In this document: one piece after another, positions 21,713 through 33,288 of the stretch
Numbering within the stretch: position 1 is the first letter of the stretch
Layout of the letters: every line of letters begins with the position of its first letter
Assembly: GCF_018294505.1 (NCBI RefSeq)
Contig: NC_057808.1
Span: forward strand, 354,876,696-354,940,695
Direction: 5' to 3'
Origin: Triticum aestivum
Lineage: Eukaryota > Streptophyta > Magnoliopsida > Poales > Poaceae
DNA: 64,000 nucleotides
The notes under the pieces: generated by a model
The model's input: only the letters and a program-made list of their open reading frames with translations
Database searches by the model: none
What the model was told of the DNA's origin: nothing
Program-made: the position numbers and the translations under genes

Positions 21713-24510
21713 TCACTTGGACTCAAACACTTCCTCCTCTACACCGTCCAAAAGGTGGTCTAACTTACAATCCTGTTGGGAATATTTGGCGGCCACCTCT
21801 ACTTGGTCATATACTAAACTAACGGGAATTTCTTCCCCATTCGACCCTAGCAGTCTGACACGGGCCATGTGATTAGGATCCATCTTGGTATATCGCGTCT
21901 TCACCATGGCCCAGGCCTCTCGCGCACCCTCTTGGTAGGCCGATATCTTCCATAGTCGGATACGCCGCCGCGCTCCTTTGAACAGCTCTACAAGCTCCTC
22001 CATACTTCCTGGAGGGGAGGCGGATGGCCATAGGGCCTTGGCAACACTCCACATCTCCAGCCGAGCCTGTTCGTGCACTTGCGACAGGCCTTGCAGTAGA
22101 TCACTTGATGATCCGGACACCTCCTCTTTAGGATGGCCCGTCAATATACCTGCAATCATAACTATATCAGTTCCATTTATCTCCGAACTACTTTAAAAAT
22201 AGTTCAGACACATACTGGATATGCCGCCCCGCAGCTTCTTGTTCTCCTTCACGGAGTCGGCTAGCTAGGCTCGCACATCTTTCAACTCTTCACCCAATGT
22301 AGTGTTGGAATCCTGTAGCTTGTTTTTCTCCCCTATGACTCGGGTCAGCACACGCTTGCCTGCGGCGTGTAGCTTTTTCGCCTCTTTTTCTCCCTCTTGG
22401 GCGATCTTCAACTTCTCTTCAAGTTGATCGGGCGATCCTATTATGCGAACAGCAACAGTATTAGTACAGTTGGTATACAATTATTGTTCCTCGATGGAGG
22501 GGAATGTTACCAGAAGACGCCTTCTTGAAGTTTTCCAGTTCGGCGGTAGCAGCATTTAGCTGGGCCCGACACTGCTCCAGCTCTTGGGCTAGCAGGCCAT
22601 TCTTCTCGGTAAGGACCTGGTCATACAACAATCCTTAAATCAGTTGTACCAACTGCTTTCAGTCTCGGGGGCTACGGGCATATGGTGATCCTTTTCGTAC
22701 AAAGAAAAACTTACCTGCACATATGTTAAATGTTGCTTTGTGGCTTTTCTAAGCCCACCTCGAGCAGCTCGGATGTATGCGTCAGCCGAGCTGAAGGCAT
22801 TGAATGCCTCTTCCGAGAACTTGGGGTCTCGTAAGACAGCCCTGCAATGCCGATGATTCATGGCGCTCTCTACTTCTGAGTTGGTAACGGACATGTCTTC
22901 CGAACCCTCGGCCGAAGGACAGTCCGGCGTTGTCCCCATAGCGGCCCCACCTCTTCGATGGGATCTAAATCCCGGTTGTTGGGAGTGCGACTGGCTGAAT
23001 CCCCGGACATAGTCCGGCGAACCTTTTTCCTGATACAGGACCAACGTAACAATCACTGTTGGGTACGACTGCCAAAGCGTACCTTCAAATCCATACCTCT
23101 TCGACGAAAGACCGGCCTTGTCTTGGCCGACCTTCCTTTTCGAGGCCTTGCTCGGCGTGGGAGCCGCTCTTCTTGAAGTCATCCCGGTGTAGCATGACGT
23201 GCCGAACGCCTCCCCTTTGAAGCATGAGACAGTGTGGTGGGTGAGGCAGTGCGAGTAAACTCTGTCGAGGGGGATTTCTCCTGATTGCTTATGTGGGAAG
23301 CGGGAAGAAGACCAGGATAATCGGCGATGATGGCCACTTTTGTGCCGTCATAGCTCGCCTGGTAAAACACCCCTTCCGCGAGTACCACGAATATATCCGG
23401 GTCCTCTTCAAACCCAGGATCAAGCTCCCGGTTGTGGTTCTCTGGCTGTGGGGCAGGGCTATCAAGCCCCTCGGTTACCTTCCGCCAGTGCTGACTCAAA
23501 ATAAACGGATGGGGAATTCGTTAAAAATGGCTAAGAGAGCGGAGTGAATAAAAGCAAAGGGGTTAGGACTTACCCAGCTGGGAGGATTGTACATGGAGTA
23601 CCCGTCTCTGCGATTGATGCAAAGAAACTCTTCTTCCTCCCCTTTGAACAGCTCGGCCAGTATCTTGGCTAGAGCGGCGGGGGTGTCCGGACCTTTCCGA
23701 CCACAACGGGAGGCATCATGCTCCCCATTGTAGTGCCACATTGGGAGCCCTCTGTATTGAAGTGGCTGAACCCCTCGCACTATGGAGGTCGCTATTACCT
23801 CTACTATTGTAAAACCAGACTAGGCAAGCATCCTTATCTTGCCTAGGAGCTGACGAACCTCCGCACTGTCCTCCTCTTCAAGACTTCGGGGACGCCAGCT
23901 GTGACGTTTCTTTAACGGAATGCTTGCAAATTTCGGGAGACCCTTGCTAACTGGGTCGGTGAGAGCGACGTCTTCTATATAGAACCATCCGGAAGGCCAT
24001 TTTTCAGATGCCTTCCTTGGTGTGCCGGACAGGTATCCGGTATCGGCGACGCGCCATACTTCGGCTCCGCCTACTTCAAATATTGACCCCTGGTGGTTGC
24101 GCGGGACAAGACAGAACAACTTTCTCCACAGTTCAAAATGGGCCTCAATGCCCAGGAACAGTTCGCACAAAGCGACGTAGCCCGCAATATGCAGAATGGA
24201 GGCGGGAGGAAAGTTATGCAGCTGAAGGCCATAGTATTCCAGAAGCCCCCGGAGGAACAGATGGATTGGAAACCCAACGCCCCTTATCAGATAAGGGACG
24301 AAACAAACTCGCTCCCCCCGGATGGATTGGGAAAATCCTCTGCCTGGGTCTCACCATTAAGGGAAGCTTGCCCTGCTCGAACAGGGACCAGATCTGTAGG
24401 GGGGAGGAATCCCTGCGTTTGCAGCTTCTTTAATTGGCTGTAGGCCACTGAGCACCTCTCCCACTTGCCTCTCTCTCAGTCGAAGGAGGAACTGGGAATG
24501 CTAGCCATGT
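21713..24510 (-). pseudogene. Antisense gene of Gypsy A (gypsy-type putative transposase, Transposase_28-like), spliced and broken
   Basis: The minus strand codes for a multi-exon protein. The first exon (24510 to about 23575) has FPIHLFLRGLLEYYGLQLHN, ALCELFLGIEAHFELWRKLF, then RGVQPLQYRGLPMWHYNGEH and YSMYNPPSW; this matches the plant family annotated as putative gypsy-type transposon protein. It ends at a donor GTAAGTCC (23573-23566). A second exon (about 23490-22715) ends at CAG/GTAAG. Two coiled-coil exons (about 22618-22510 and 22440-22265) and a last exon (about 22150-21713) follow. Damage: a stop near 24480, a shift in a G run near 24318 and TAG at 23820-23822. Function is not established; antisense ORFs here are known in Tat-lineage elements. 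Confidence 0.8.
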
Positions 24511-24822
24511 TGGAATGGCTTCTCCTAGTACTATTTGGGGATTTTTCTCCGTGAGATATTGAATGGATCTAAGATCCGATCTCTTTAAATAGGCGCTCTT
24601 CCTGGCCTAAATGGGGTGTTATTTGCCAAAATACCCTGACCCCCCCGCATTCGCTCGACACGTGGAAGACGAGGTTATTAAGCACGCAGAAGCCGAGTGG
24701 AGACGTTGAATCTACAGCCGAATACACTACTTGGAAATCATTAAAGGAGGAACCCGCCTTGCAATGCCGAAGACAATTTGTGTGCCGAACACCTCGCTAT
24801 TGAAGACTGGTTCGAGGGCTAC
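24511..24822 (+). other. Gypsy A 3' noncoding part and polypurine tract
   Basis: About 300 bp between the antisense gene start and the 3' LTR. On the minus strand it would hold the promoter and leader of the antisense gene. The + strand end TTCGAGGGCTAC (24811-24822) is the PPT. Confidence 0.6.
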
Positions 24823-25302
24823 TGAGGGAGTCCTGGACTAAGGGGTCCTCGGGCGTCCAGCCTGTTATCCATGGGCCGGACTGGTGGGTTGTGAAGACAT
24901 GAAGGCCGAAGACTGTACCCATGTCCGGATTGGACTCTCCTTGGCGTGGAAGGCAAGCTTGGCGACCAACTATGAAGATTCCTTCTTATGTAACTGACGC
25001 TATGTAACCCTAGATCCCCCCGGTGTCTATATAAACCGGAGGGTGTAGTCCGGAAAGGATATACTCATTACCATAGTCATAACAGGCTAGGCTTCTAGGG
25101 TTTAGCCATTACGATCTCGTGGTAGATCCACTCTTGTAATACTCATATTCATCAAGATCAATCAAGCAGGAAGTAGGGTATTACCTCTATAGAGAGGTCC
25201 CGAACCTGGGTAAGCATCGTGTCCCCCGTCTCCTGTAACCATCAACCTTAGACGCACAGTTCGGGACCCCCTACCCGAGATCCACTGGTTTTGACACCGA
25301 CA
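24823..25302 (+). repeat. Gypsy A 3' LTR
   Basis: 480 bp, intact from TGAGGGAGTCC to GACACCGACA. It matches the two pieces of the 5' LTR. TATATAAA at 25028-25035 lies in the inverted repeat 25015-25042. It is followed by the TSD CTCAC (25303-25307). Confidence 0.93.
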
Positions 25303-25307
25303 CTCAC

Positions 25308-25746
25308 CATCATAGAAGGATGATCGAGTCTCTGGGATCCTCAAATCTGCAGCCAAACTCATCCTCTTGAATCTATATTCATACTCACAGTTTTGGTTTT
25401 GCAGGTCATAGATCTGGGCTTGGAGGTGCTCGATTTTCTCGTGAAGCATGAAGATGGTCTCCCCAATGTTCTTGGCATCCAGCTTGTGGTTGTTGGTGAA
25501 CTCCGTGATCATCATGTGGTTGGCATTGAGTCCGCGTTCCACCATCCCCTGGCACTTGAAAACTTGTTGCTCCATTGCTTCGAGTCTTGTCTCCACGCTT
25601 CCGGTCCTCCTTGGTCCATCAACATCGCGGATGTGCAGCACCCCCTCACGCATCTCAATGGTTTGAGGGTGTTGCAGCACCTCCGTGAGGTAGGGGTTGA
25701 TGACCTTCTCGAAAAACTTGTCCTTGGGGGTGCTTGAAGACGTCAT
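25308..25746 (-). pseudogene. Gypsy B third ORF, N-terminal part
   Basis: Starts at ATG 25746 (MTSSSTPKDKFFEKVINPYL) and is open to the Gypsy A insertion, about 146 codons, continuing in frame at 1920-1838. The middle is predicted to form a coiled coil (heptad pattern in the TIFMLHEKIEHLQAQIYDL region). There is no signal peptide or membrane segment, so it does not look like an envelope protein. It lies after integrase, where Athila-type elements carry an extra ORF of unknown role. Broken only by the insertion. Confidence 0.75.
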
Positions 25747-26072
25747 GGTGATCTAGATCTGTCAGAAAAACAGCTCGAAACAAAAGCAGAGGATTTTGTC
25801 ATGGTACCGTGGTCGAAACCTTCGGGAGATTATAAAATGAATTTTTACCGACCAGAAGAAGTATCGTGCAAGAAAATGGAGTCCGGAGAGCACACGAGAT
25901 GCCCACAAGGCAAGGGGGCGCGCCCAGGGGGTTAGGGCGCGCCCTCCACCCTCGTGGATGCCTCGTGTCCCTTTCGGACTACTTCTTATTTTCCTATTTT
26001 CTAAATATTCCAAAACGGAGAAAATTGCTATTAGAACTGTTTTGGAGTCGGTTTACTTACCGTACCACATAC
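25747..26072 (-). other. Gypsy B spacer between integrase and third ORF
   Basis: About 330 bp with no supported gene. It holds a GC-rich CGCGCCC segment near 25918-25945 like those in the Athila-type LTRs. Confidence 0.6.
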
Positions 26073-27424
26073 CTATTCCTTTTCGTAGTCTGAAACGTTC
26101 TGGAAAGTGTCCCTTATGTACTCCTCCAGGGTTACGGTGTCAATAACATTGGTTTCAACATTTATGGGATTACCTGAGATATAATGTTTGATTCTTTGAC
26201 CGTTCACCACCTTCGGATTTGTGCCTTCGAAGTTGTTGATTTTTATGGCACCGGAATGATAGACCTCCTCGATAACGTAAGGACCTTCCCATTTGGAGAG
26301 GATTTTTCCTGCAAAAAATCTTAAATGAGAGTTGTATAACAGAACATAATCACCTATGTTAAACTCACGCTTTTGTATCCTTTTGTCATGCCATCTTTTA
26401 ACTTTTTCTTTAAACAGTTTGGCATTCTCATGGGCCTGGGTTCTCCACTCATCAAGTGAACTAATGTCAAATAGTCTCTTCTCACCGGCAAGTTTGAAAT
26501 CATAATTGAGCTCTTTAATGGCCCAATATGCCTTATGTTCTAGTTCGAGAGGTAAGTGACATGCTTTTCCATAAACCATTTTATACGGAGACATACCCAT
26601 AGGATTTTTATATGCAGTTCTATAGGCCCATAATGCATCATCAAGTTTCTTGGACCAATTCTTTCTAGATCTATTAACAGTCTTTTGCAAAATTAATTTA
26701 ATCTCTCTATTACTCAGTTCTACTTGACCACTAGACTGTGGGTGGTATGGAGATGCAATTCTATGATTAACATCATACTTAGCAAGCATTTTACGAAAAG
26801 CACCATGAATAAATGTGAACCACCATCAGTCATTAAGTATCTAGGGACTCCAAACCTCGGAAAAATAACTTCTTTAAGCATCTTAATAGAGGTGTTATGA
26901 TCATCACTACTAGTTGGAATAGCTTCTACCCACTTAGTAACATAATCAACAGCAACTAAAATCTGTGTATACCCATTAGAGGAAGGAAACAGTACCATAT
27001 AATCAAAGCCCCAAACATCAAATGGTTCAATAACAAGTGAATAGTTCATAGGCATTTCTTGATGTCTACAAATATTACCAATTCTTTGACATTCATCACA
27101 AGACAAGACAAACTTACATGCATCTTTGAAAAGAGTAGGCTAAAAAAACCGGATTGCAATACCTTATGTGCAGTTCTATCTCCAGCGTGGTGTCCTCCAT
27201 AAGCCTCGGAGTGACACTTGCATAGGATCTGTTCCTGTTCATGCTTAGGTACACAACGTCTAATAACACCATCTACTCCTTCTTTATAAAGGTGTGGGTC
27301 ATCCCAGAAGTAATGTCTTAAATCATAGAAAAACTTTTTCTTTTGCTGGTATGTGAAACTAGGTGGTATAAATTTAGCAACAATGTAATTAACACAATCA
27401 GCATACCATGGAGCAATACGAGAA
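26073..27424 (-). pseudogene. Gypsy B integrase
   Basis: On the minus strand from 27424: zinc-binding region (CHSEAYGGHHAGDRTAHKVL), core with VWGFDYM and VDYVTKWVEAIP (first Asp), LMTDGGSH (second Asp) and [10 protein letters not shown] (Glu), then a C-terminal part with [16 protein letters not shown] and [16 protein letters not shown], ending at 26073. Two one-base losses shift the frame, near 27140 (a T run) and near 26812. The upstream end joins the RNase H region at 39814 when element F is removed, with GAGAA as the TSD. Confidence 0.9.
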
Positions 27425-28561
27425 TGAAAGGACCACGATGTCGCCTAGAGGGGGGTGAATAGGCGTTTTAAAAACTTTTACGGATTTGGCTATATCTTGA
27501 TGCGGAAATAAACTAAGCGGATACTTTTCAAGCACAAATCCTAAATATACTAGGCTCAACTAAGTGCACCAACATCTTATTCTAAATAAGATGAGCACAA
27601 CAAGGATACTCGTAAGCACAGGTAAGTTACACAAACTTACTCAAGATATCACACAATATGGAAATGAAAGATACAAGATAGTAATTCACACTAAGCACAA
27701 AATAGAACAGTAGTAGCAAGTATGAATTGCAGACTAGAAAGTGTTGGCCTAAATAATCTCTACGATATGGTAACCAACACAAAATAATGAGGAAAACAAG
27801 GATACTACGAAGCACAAGTAAGTTACACAAACTTACTTGAGCAATATCACAATATATGGGACTGAATGACACAAGTTAGCAATTCACACTAATCACAAGA
27901 TATATCAATGGTAGCAAGTATGAATTGCGAATGTAAAGTGTAGGCCTAAATAATCTCTACAAGGAAATGGCCACCACAATATAATGAGGACAACAATATA
28001 TAGTGAATGCACGGTCGAGTGACAAAAGTAAACCACAAGTAAGGAGAAAGGGGTAGGGATAAACGAAGTCACAGAGACAAGGATGTATCCCGATGTTCAC
28101 TTCCTTGGAGGGAAGCTAGTCACCGTTGGAGGGATGGGTGTTACCACGAAGGCACACCAACACCACTAAGGCTCACCCTATTCTCCTTGAGATATCACCA
28201 CGAAGGCGATTCCCAACCACTAGTGGTAGACCTTGAGGCGGCCTCCAAACCTTCACAAACTTTCCGGGGGACAAATCACAAGTTGATTCCTCACCGGAGT
28301 ACTCCTAACGCCTAGGAGTCTCCAACCTCCAAGAGTAACAAGATCAAGGGGGAAATGCTCAAGACTTGCTCAAATCACGAATTGCTTTGGTCACAAGAGG
28401 GAGAGGGAGAGGATCTATCTTTTGATTTGAAAAACTCTCAAGAACACTCACTAATCTCTCCGGGATCTAAGATTTGGTGTAGGAGAAGTGAGAGGGAGCC
28501 ACTTGTGTCCTTGGGGCGATTTGGATGAAGTGGTCAACCCTCTCCCGGAGTGAGAGAGGGA

Positions 28562-28569
28562 TATTTATA
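28562..28569 (-). promoter_or_regulatory. TATA box, element F left LTR
   Basis: TATAAATA on the minus strand. The right LTR has it at 36610-36617. The palindrome cluster lies just upstream in the element's orientation. Confidence 0.6.
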
Positions 28570-28614
28570 CCCCCCCCCCCCAAGAAAATAGAGTCGTTTC
28601 CCGCAGTTGTTGAC

Positions 28615-28875
28615 CTGCCCGGATGATCTGGACGCATACCCGGATGATCCGGGCAATGCCCGGATGTCCGGGAAGGTCAATATACAATGTGATGAAGTAG
28701 ATACCCGGATGTCCGGGCACATAGCCGGATGATCCGGGCAATTCCCGGATGATCCGGGTGGGTAGCCGGATGATCCGGCTAGAGAAATAAACTACTGTGA
28801 TGAATTTTACGAATAACCCGGATGATCCGGGCAAAGCCCGGATGATCTGGGAGAGGACCGGGATGATCCGGCCAA
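28615..28875 (-). repeat. Cluster of ten CCGGATGATCCGG-type odd palindromes
   Basis: Full motif GCCCGGATGATCCGGGC: 8-bp arms around one central base. Ten copies, some short (CGGATGTCCGG) or changed on one arm (GATCTGG). Eight copies occur at 36658-36875 in the other LTR. The nearest is about 45 bp upstream of the minus-strand TATA box, so they are candidates for dimeric factor sites in U3. Confidence 0.75.
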
Positions 28876-29922
28876 ACCAAACTGCTCCAGCCCTGAAACT
28901 AAAACAGGCACAACTTTTACATCCGGACTCCGATTTTGATGATCTTGGGCTCGTTTTGAAGCTATGGAAAAAACCCAGGTCCTCACATAGAGAACCACCC
29001 AAGATCAACCAAAAATGAGGATGCAAGATATGAAAAGGTTTTACCATATATTAGGGTAACCTATTTGGCTTTGGATTTTCGTTCTTGAGTGTATGTGTTC
29101 CTTCGGTGGTCATCACTCCACAACACTAACGTCGAAGGAACTAATACCTTTGACTCGAGCCTTTCGCTTGAGCTTGAAGTTGAAGTTTCTTCTTGTCCCA
29201 AGTTGAATGGCAAGACATTGGTGAAGTCTTCAAGTAGCTCCCCCATACACAATGTGGGAAGCTTTGCTTTGTATTTATCTTCACTTGTCCATCATGTGAT
29301 AATCCACAAGCTTCAAGTATGTAATCCTTCGGGATAATTATCATGAACTTGCCCTTGTCAACCATGATCATCAAAACTTGATGTCATCCTCTCATAGACA
29401 CTTGAAATCTCACTCTCTTGATGCGAGGCCATGAGAATCACCTAACCCTCAAAAACATAGACAACACATAGTATGGGTTAGTACACAAAGCGCAATTGAC
29501 AAATTCTTATCATACCACAAGATCTCATGTGGCACATGATTTGCGCTTGTGTGTTGACCATCTTTGAATTCAATCTTTGATCTTTATCTTGGTCAACATT
29601 TATCTTTGCTCCATGATTAATCTTGATGCACAACTATATGTATATGTCATTCATTCTGAATCCATTCAATATCCTTCTTACATCATCCATGGAACAAACC
29701 TTCCTATATAACTTGATGTCATTGTTTCTTCATAGGAATTGTCATTCATTATCAAGTCTCAATGCATATATTTTTGTTGATGGATTACATCCACCAATTC
29801 ATCCAATATTATTAATGCATTGCAAATGGAACTTTCCTTCAAATGTATATCTCAATGCAAACATTAGTCCATTAGGATTGTCATTTAATTACCAAAACCA
29901 CACACGACTACATGTACTTTCA

Positions 29923-32900
29923 ATCTCCCCCATTTTGGTAATTGGTGACAATCTCAACAAGAGGGTTTATATAATGAATTTTTAAACAAGCATGCAATTT
30001 ATCCGAGGATAAATTGTATACTTGGGATGGTTGTACTATCATCAAGACACTACAAAAGCATTTGATGATAGTACACCCAGTATATAGAGCAAACTCCCCC
30101 ACAATATATGCATGTGTGAATGAACTTTGAATGCCATTGCATATATTGGTTGACATAAACTAGGATAAGATTTCTCTATATACAATACCCATCCAAGCAA
30201 TAAGAATATATAACAAGGGTAGATATGCATGAGTGACAACAATAACCACAAAAGATATTTATCTTAAACCCTCTAAACTTCTCCCCCATTGGCAACAAAT
30301 GCCAAAATGGAAGACAAAACATCTAGCAGACCAATATAGTATGAGTTCCTCCTTGATGTGTGCATATCACAAAATGTGAGTGAAAAAAAATGCACATACT
30401 CAATGATGAACAATTAAAAGAGCTTGGAATCTATAGAATGCAATCAGATACGAAGATATGAACTTTTTCATGTATAAAAATTTCTAAGTGGCCAATAATA
30501 TTCATGATATTTATCCACAAAGAAACTTGTATACACAAAAAGAAAGGTTGCAATTGATAAGAACATGATATCCACAAGTGAATCCACTATTATACAACTT
30601 GAGCCTAGTCATAATAGCAAGGCACATGGCACAAAGCACATGGCACAAATTGATCTCATTTGCATAAAACAAAGTGAAGTAAGCAATCAAAAGATCCGAC
30701 GAGCCAAAAGGATAAAAGAATATTACGATTTGGGTAAAGGAGTGTTCTAAGGAAAACAGAGAAGCTCCCCATGATTTGTGCACTATTTAGAATTTTTGTA
30801 TTTGGATACAAGTGCACAAAATAGGATCATCACTCCCCCAAAATCAATAGGAACACAAAACAATTGCAAGCAAGCATAGATAAGAAAAGAAGCCTAGCGC
30901 TTGCAACAAGCATATGGTTGAGCAACATGTAAATGAGGCAACCTAAGAATAGGCACAACCAAAATGATGTGTGTGAGTCATGTCAAAGCACTTGAGAAGA
31001 CTAATATAAGGATGAGAATTAAGAATCAACATAGTCTTGATTAAATGAGATACAAGGTGCCAGACATGTCCTTCCCACACACACGAAGTTAAGAAGGTCA
31101 TACACACATCAAGAAAATGGGTTCACAAGCTCACTAATAGAAAATTAAAAATCAAATCTTGTGACAACCCATGATGAAGATAGGAAATAATAGGCTTGTC
31201 AAGACAAGCACGAGGACAACAATCTTCACCGAACATGAGTGCACCAAGATGCAAAGAGGTAAGACACGCACTCATACAACAAATGCTTCCACGGAGCCAC
31301 CAAAGATATAAAAAGAGAATGAAACGATGGACATGAAAGAATAGGGATATCAACTAGAGATGTAACTTCTCTCACGTGTATAAGATTCTAGGTAGATGCC
31401 AATCATGATGATATATATCCGCAAAGAAGGATGTGCACATGAAATATTTACAAACGGAAAGAATAAGATATCCAAACGGGAGACATAAAATATATCAATG
31501 AGATCTTTGCTTGAAAGTATAGCACATGGCTTAATATAATCTTATCGTATATTAATGAACTCCAAATACACAACCATCAAAGACATCACAACTAGCAACA
31601 AGAGATCATTGTTGGGGTGCTTTGAGAAAGCAAACAAGTATAACAAGAACGAGTCAAGAAATTCATGCCATGATGCAACCTACACAAGGTTAAATGCAAG
31701 AAATGTATGCATGAAGTAGATACTTGTTACCGAGATAGCATTGGAATGATGTAGTAGGTAATGGTTCAAGCTTGGCTCTAATTTCCTCATAGTGCCACCA
31801 CCTTCATGAATAAGCCAAGCACCCAATGCTTCTCAAATGTACCTAAAACAATTTAAGTACAATATGCTCCCCAAACTTATTGGGTCCGATGTAGTTAGCA
31901 TAACTACAAAACATAGGGTAAAATCACTTAAATATGTGCATATCGATATGAATTTGAATTTCATGCACATCTTATCTATTAAGAATTTGATGGATTTACC
32001 ATATATATTGGATCAAATAAAGCAAACAAGGCATGCGAATTTACACATAGTAAATACGCATGCACAAGCCTACCAAAATCCAGGGAGATACAAGTTGGAC
32101 AAATGAACACATAACCGTTAATACTTCCAATAACATCACTAGTCATTCATGTTGTCCAAAATGACTCAAAGTGACAAATCAACATATGATAGCACATAAA
32201 GTTCAACATATGAACGAAGGAAAACCAATGAGCATATAAGATATGCATTGCACACATACTCACGGGAATATCTCACTCAAGTAGATATAGGACACTATAA
32301 ACAATGAGATAACAAACTACCATAACTCCATACAAACTAATAAGATGAACTCGATCAAAATGGTGTTTCGAGTTGTCATTCGGTGTAGAAACCAAATAAG
32401 TACATGATCATCTATACTAACACAAGCATAATATGAGAGTTTAGAAATAAACACAATGTTTGGATAGCATATTATTAACATTCCGATTAGATAGATCATC
32501 ATGCAAAGCAATAATTTGAATGGCTTTATTCAAATGATTTTCCAAATACGATTTTTAAGATAACCATGGGCAAAACCGCACAAGAATACCATACTCAAAC
32601 AAAGCATTGCATGCCACAGAGATATAAGATAATCTCAAATATAAATTCTAAGTAGCAAACTGGCAAACCTCTATTGTTAATGCTCACACGAGAAGTGATG
32701 TGCACAAAGTATATCACTCCCCCATAATGTGATAATCCATGTATTATCCACAAGAGGCAAATGAAACCCAACTAAGGATAACTAATGGATGAGGATTTGA
32801 GTTTCAAATGAACTTTACATACTACATAGTATCTAGATAATATTGCACTAACAATACTAGGTGGTATCCTACATATATACACATTTAAGGTTTGTGATAT

Positions 32901-33288
32901 GCGTAAAACATAGCACTCCCCCATAATGTGATGATCCATTAATATCTCAAAAGAGCCAAGGAAGATTCAACTAATGAAGCAATAAAGGCTCGAAACCACA
33001 CACACAACTATATGATGTGCTTAGAAACCTACACATGCTAGATAACATGAATCAAGCATATTAGGAGGCACAACGTAAACAAACACATGCTAGGAACAAG
33101 ACCTAAACATGCATGGGGCTAGTAACTTTCAATGTAGACAATATCAATACAAGTTACCACCACAAGGAGCATTGGAATGACAAATATGATGATAATTCAC
33201 TTGACTTGGTTTGAACCATAATGAATGGTGAGAATCATTTTTCTTCAGGAACTAGCCAAGTCTCCAATACCCTCCACACACCTATTGA
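29923..33288 (-). other. AT-rich noncoding interior of element F
   Basis: 3.4 kb without a recognisable gene where pol is expected. Several purine tracts of PPT type (GGGGGAG on the minus strand) occur at about 30091, 30284, 30830, 32722 and 32912, besides the terminal one at 29924. Segments 30420-30600 and 31320-31500 resemble each other, as do 32695-32750 and 32885-32940, so part of the region seems to be built of old repeats. Confidence 0.65.

Larger units (their letters stand above)
1921..25302 (+). mobile_element. Gypsy A: Tat-lineage LTR retrotransposon with two nested elements
   Basis: The element is flanked by the TSD CTCAC (1916-1920 and 25303-25307). Its LTRs are about 480 bp: the 5' LTR is split by the GC-rich element into 1921-2079 and 6887-7206, and the 3' LTR is 24823-25302. 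Without its two insertions it is about 10.06 kb. Order on the + strand: gag-like region and protease 7233-8648, RT, RNase H, a second archaeal-type RNase H, integrase to 20861, then a convergent antisense gene 21713-24510. The second RNase H and the antisense ORF are hallmarks of Tat-lineage elements. The first LTR base pair is TT instead of TG, a point change. Confidence 0.9.
27425..29922 (-). repeat. Element F LTR, left copy (3' LTR)
   Basis: 2,498 bp. It lacks a 150-bp block present in the other LTR (37081-37230) but has ten copies of the CCGGATGATCCGG motif (28615-28875) against eight. A minus-strand TATA box is at 28562-28569, next to a run of 14 C. Confidence 0.92.

Noticed and set aside
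25308..25746. Third ORF of Gypsy B as an envelope gene
   Set aside because: It has no signal peptide, membrane segment or cysteine pattern; a coiled coil is all that is visible.
28615..28875. CRISPR-like array of short repeats
   Set aside because: Spacing is irregular, spacers are a few bases to some tens of bases, the setting is a plant LTR and no cas gene is present.
28565..29047. A 160-codon minus-strand ORF with Gly-Ser-Ser-Gly repeats
   Set aside because: It is a translation of the CCGGATGATCCGG repeat cluster in the F LTR and is upstream of the likely transcription start.
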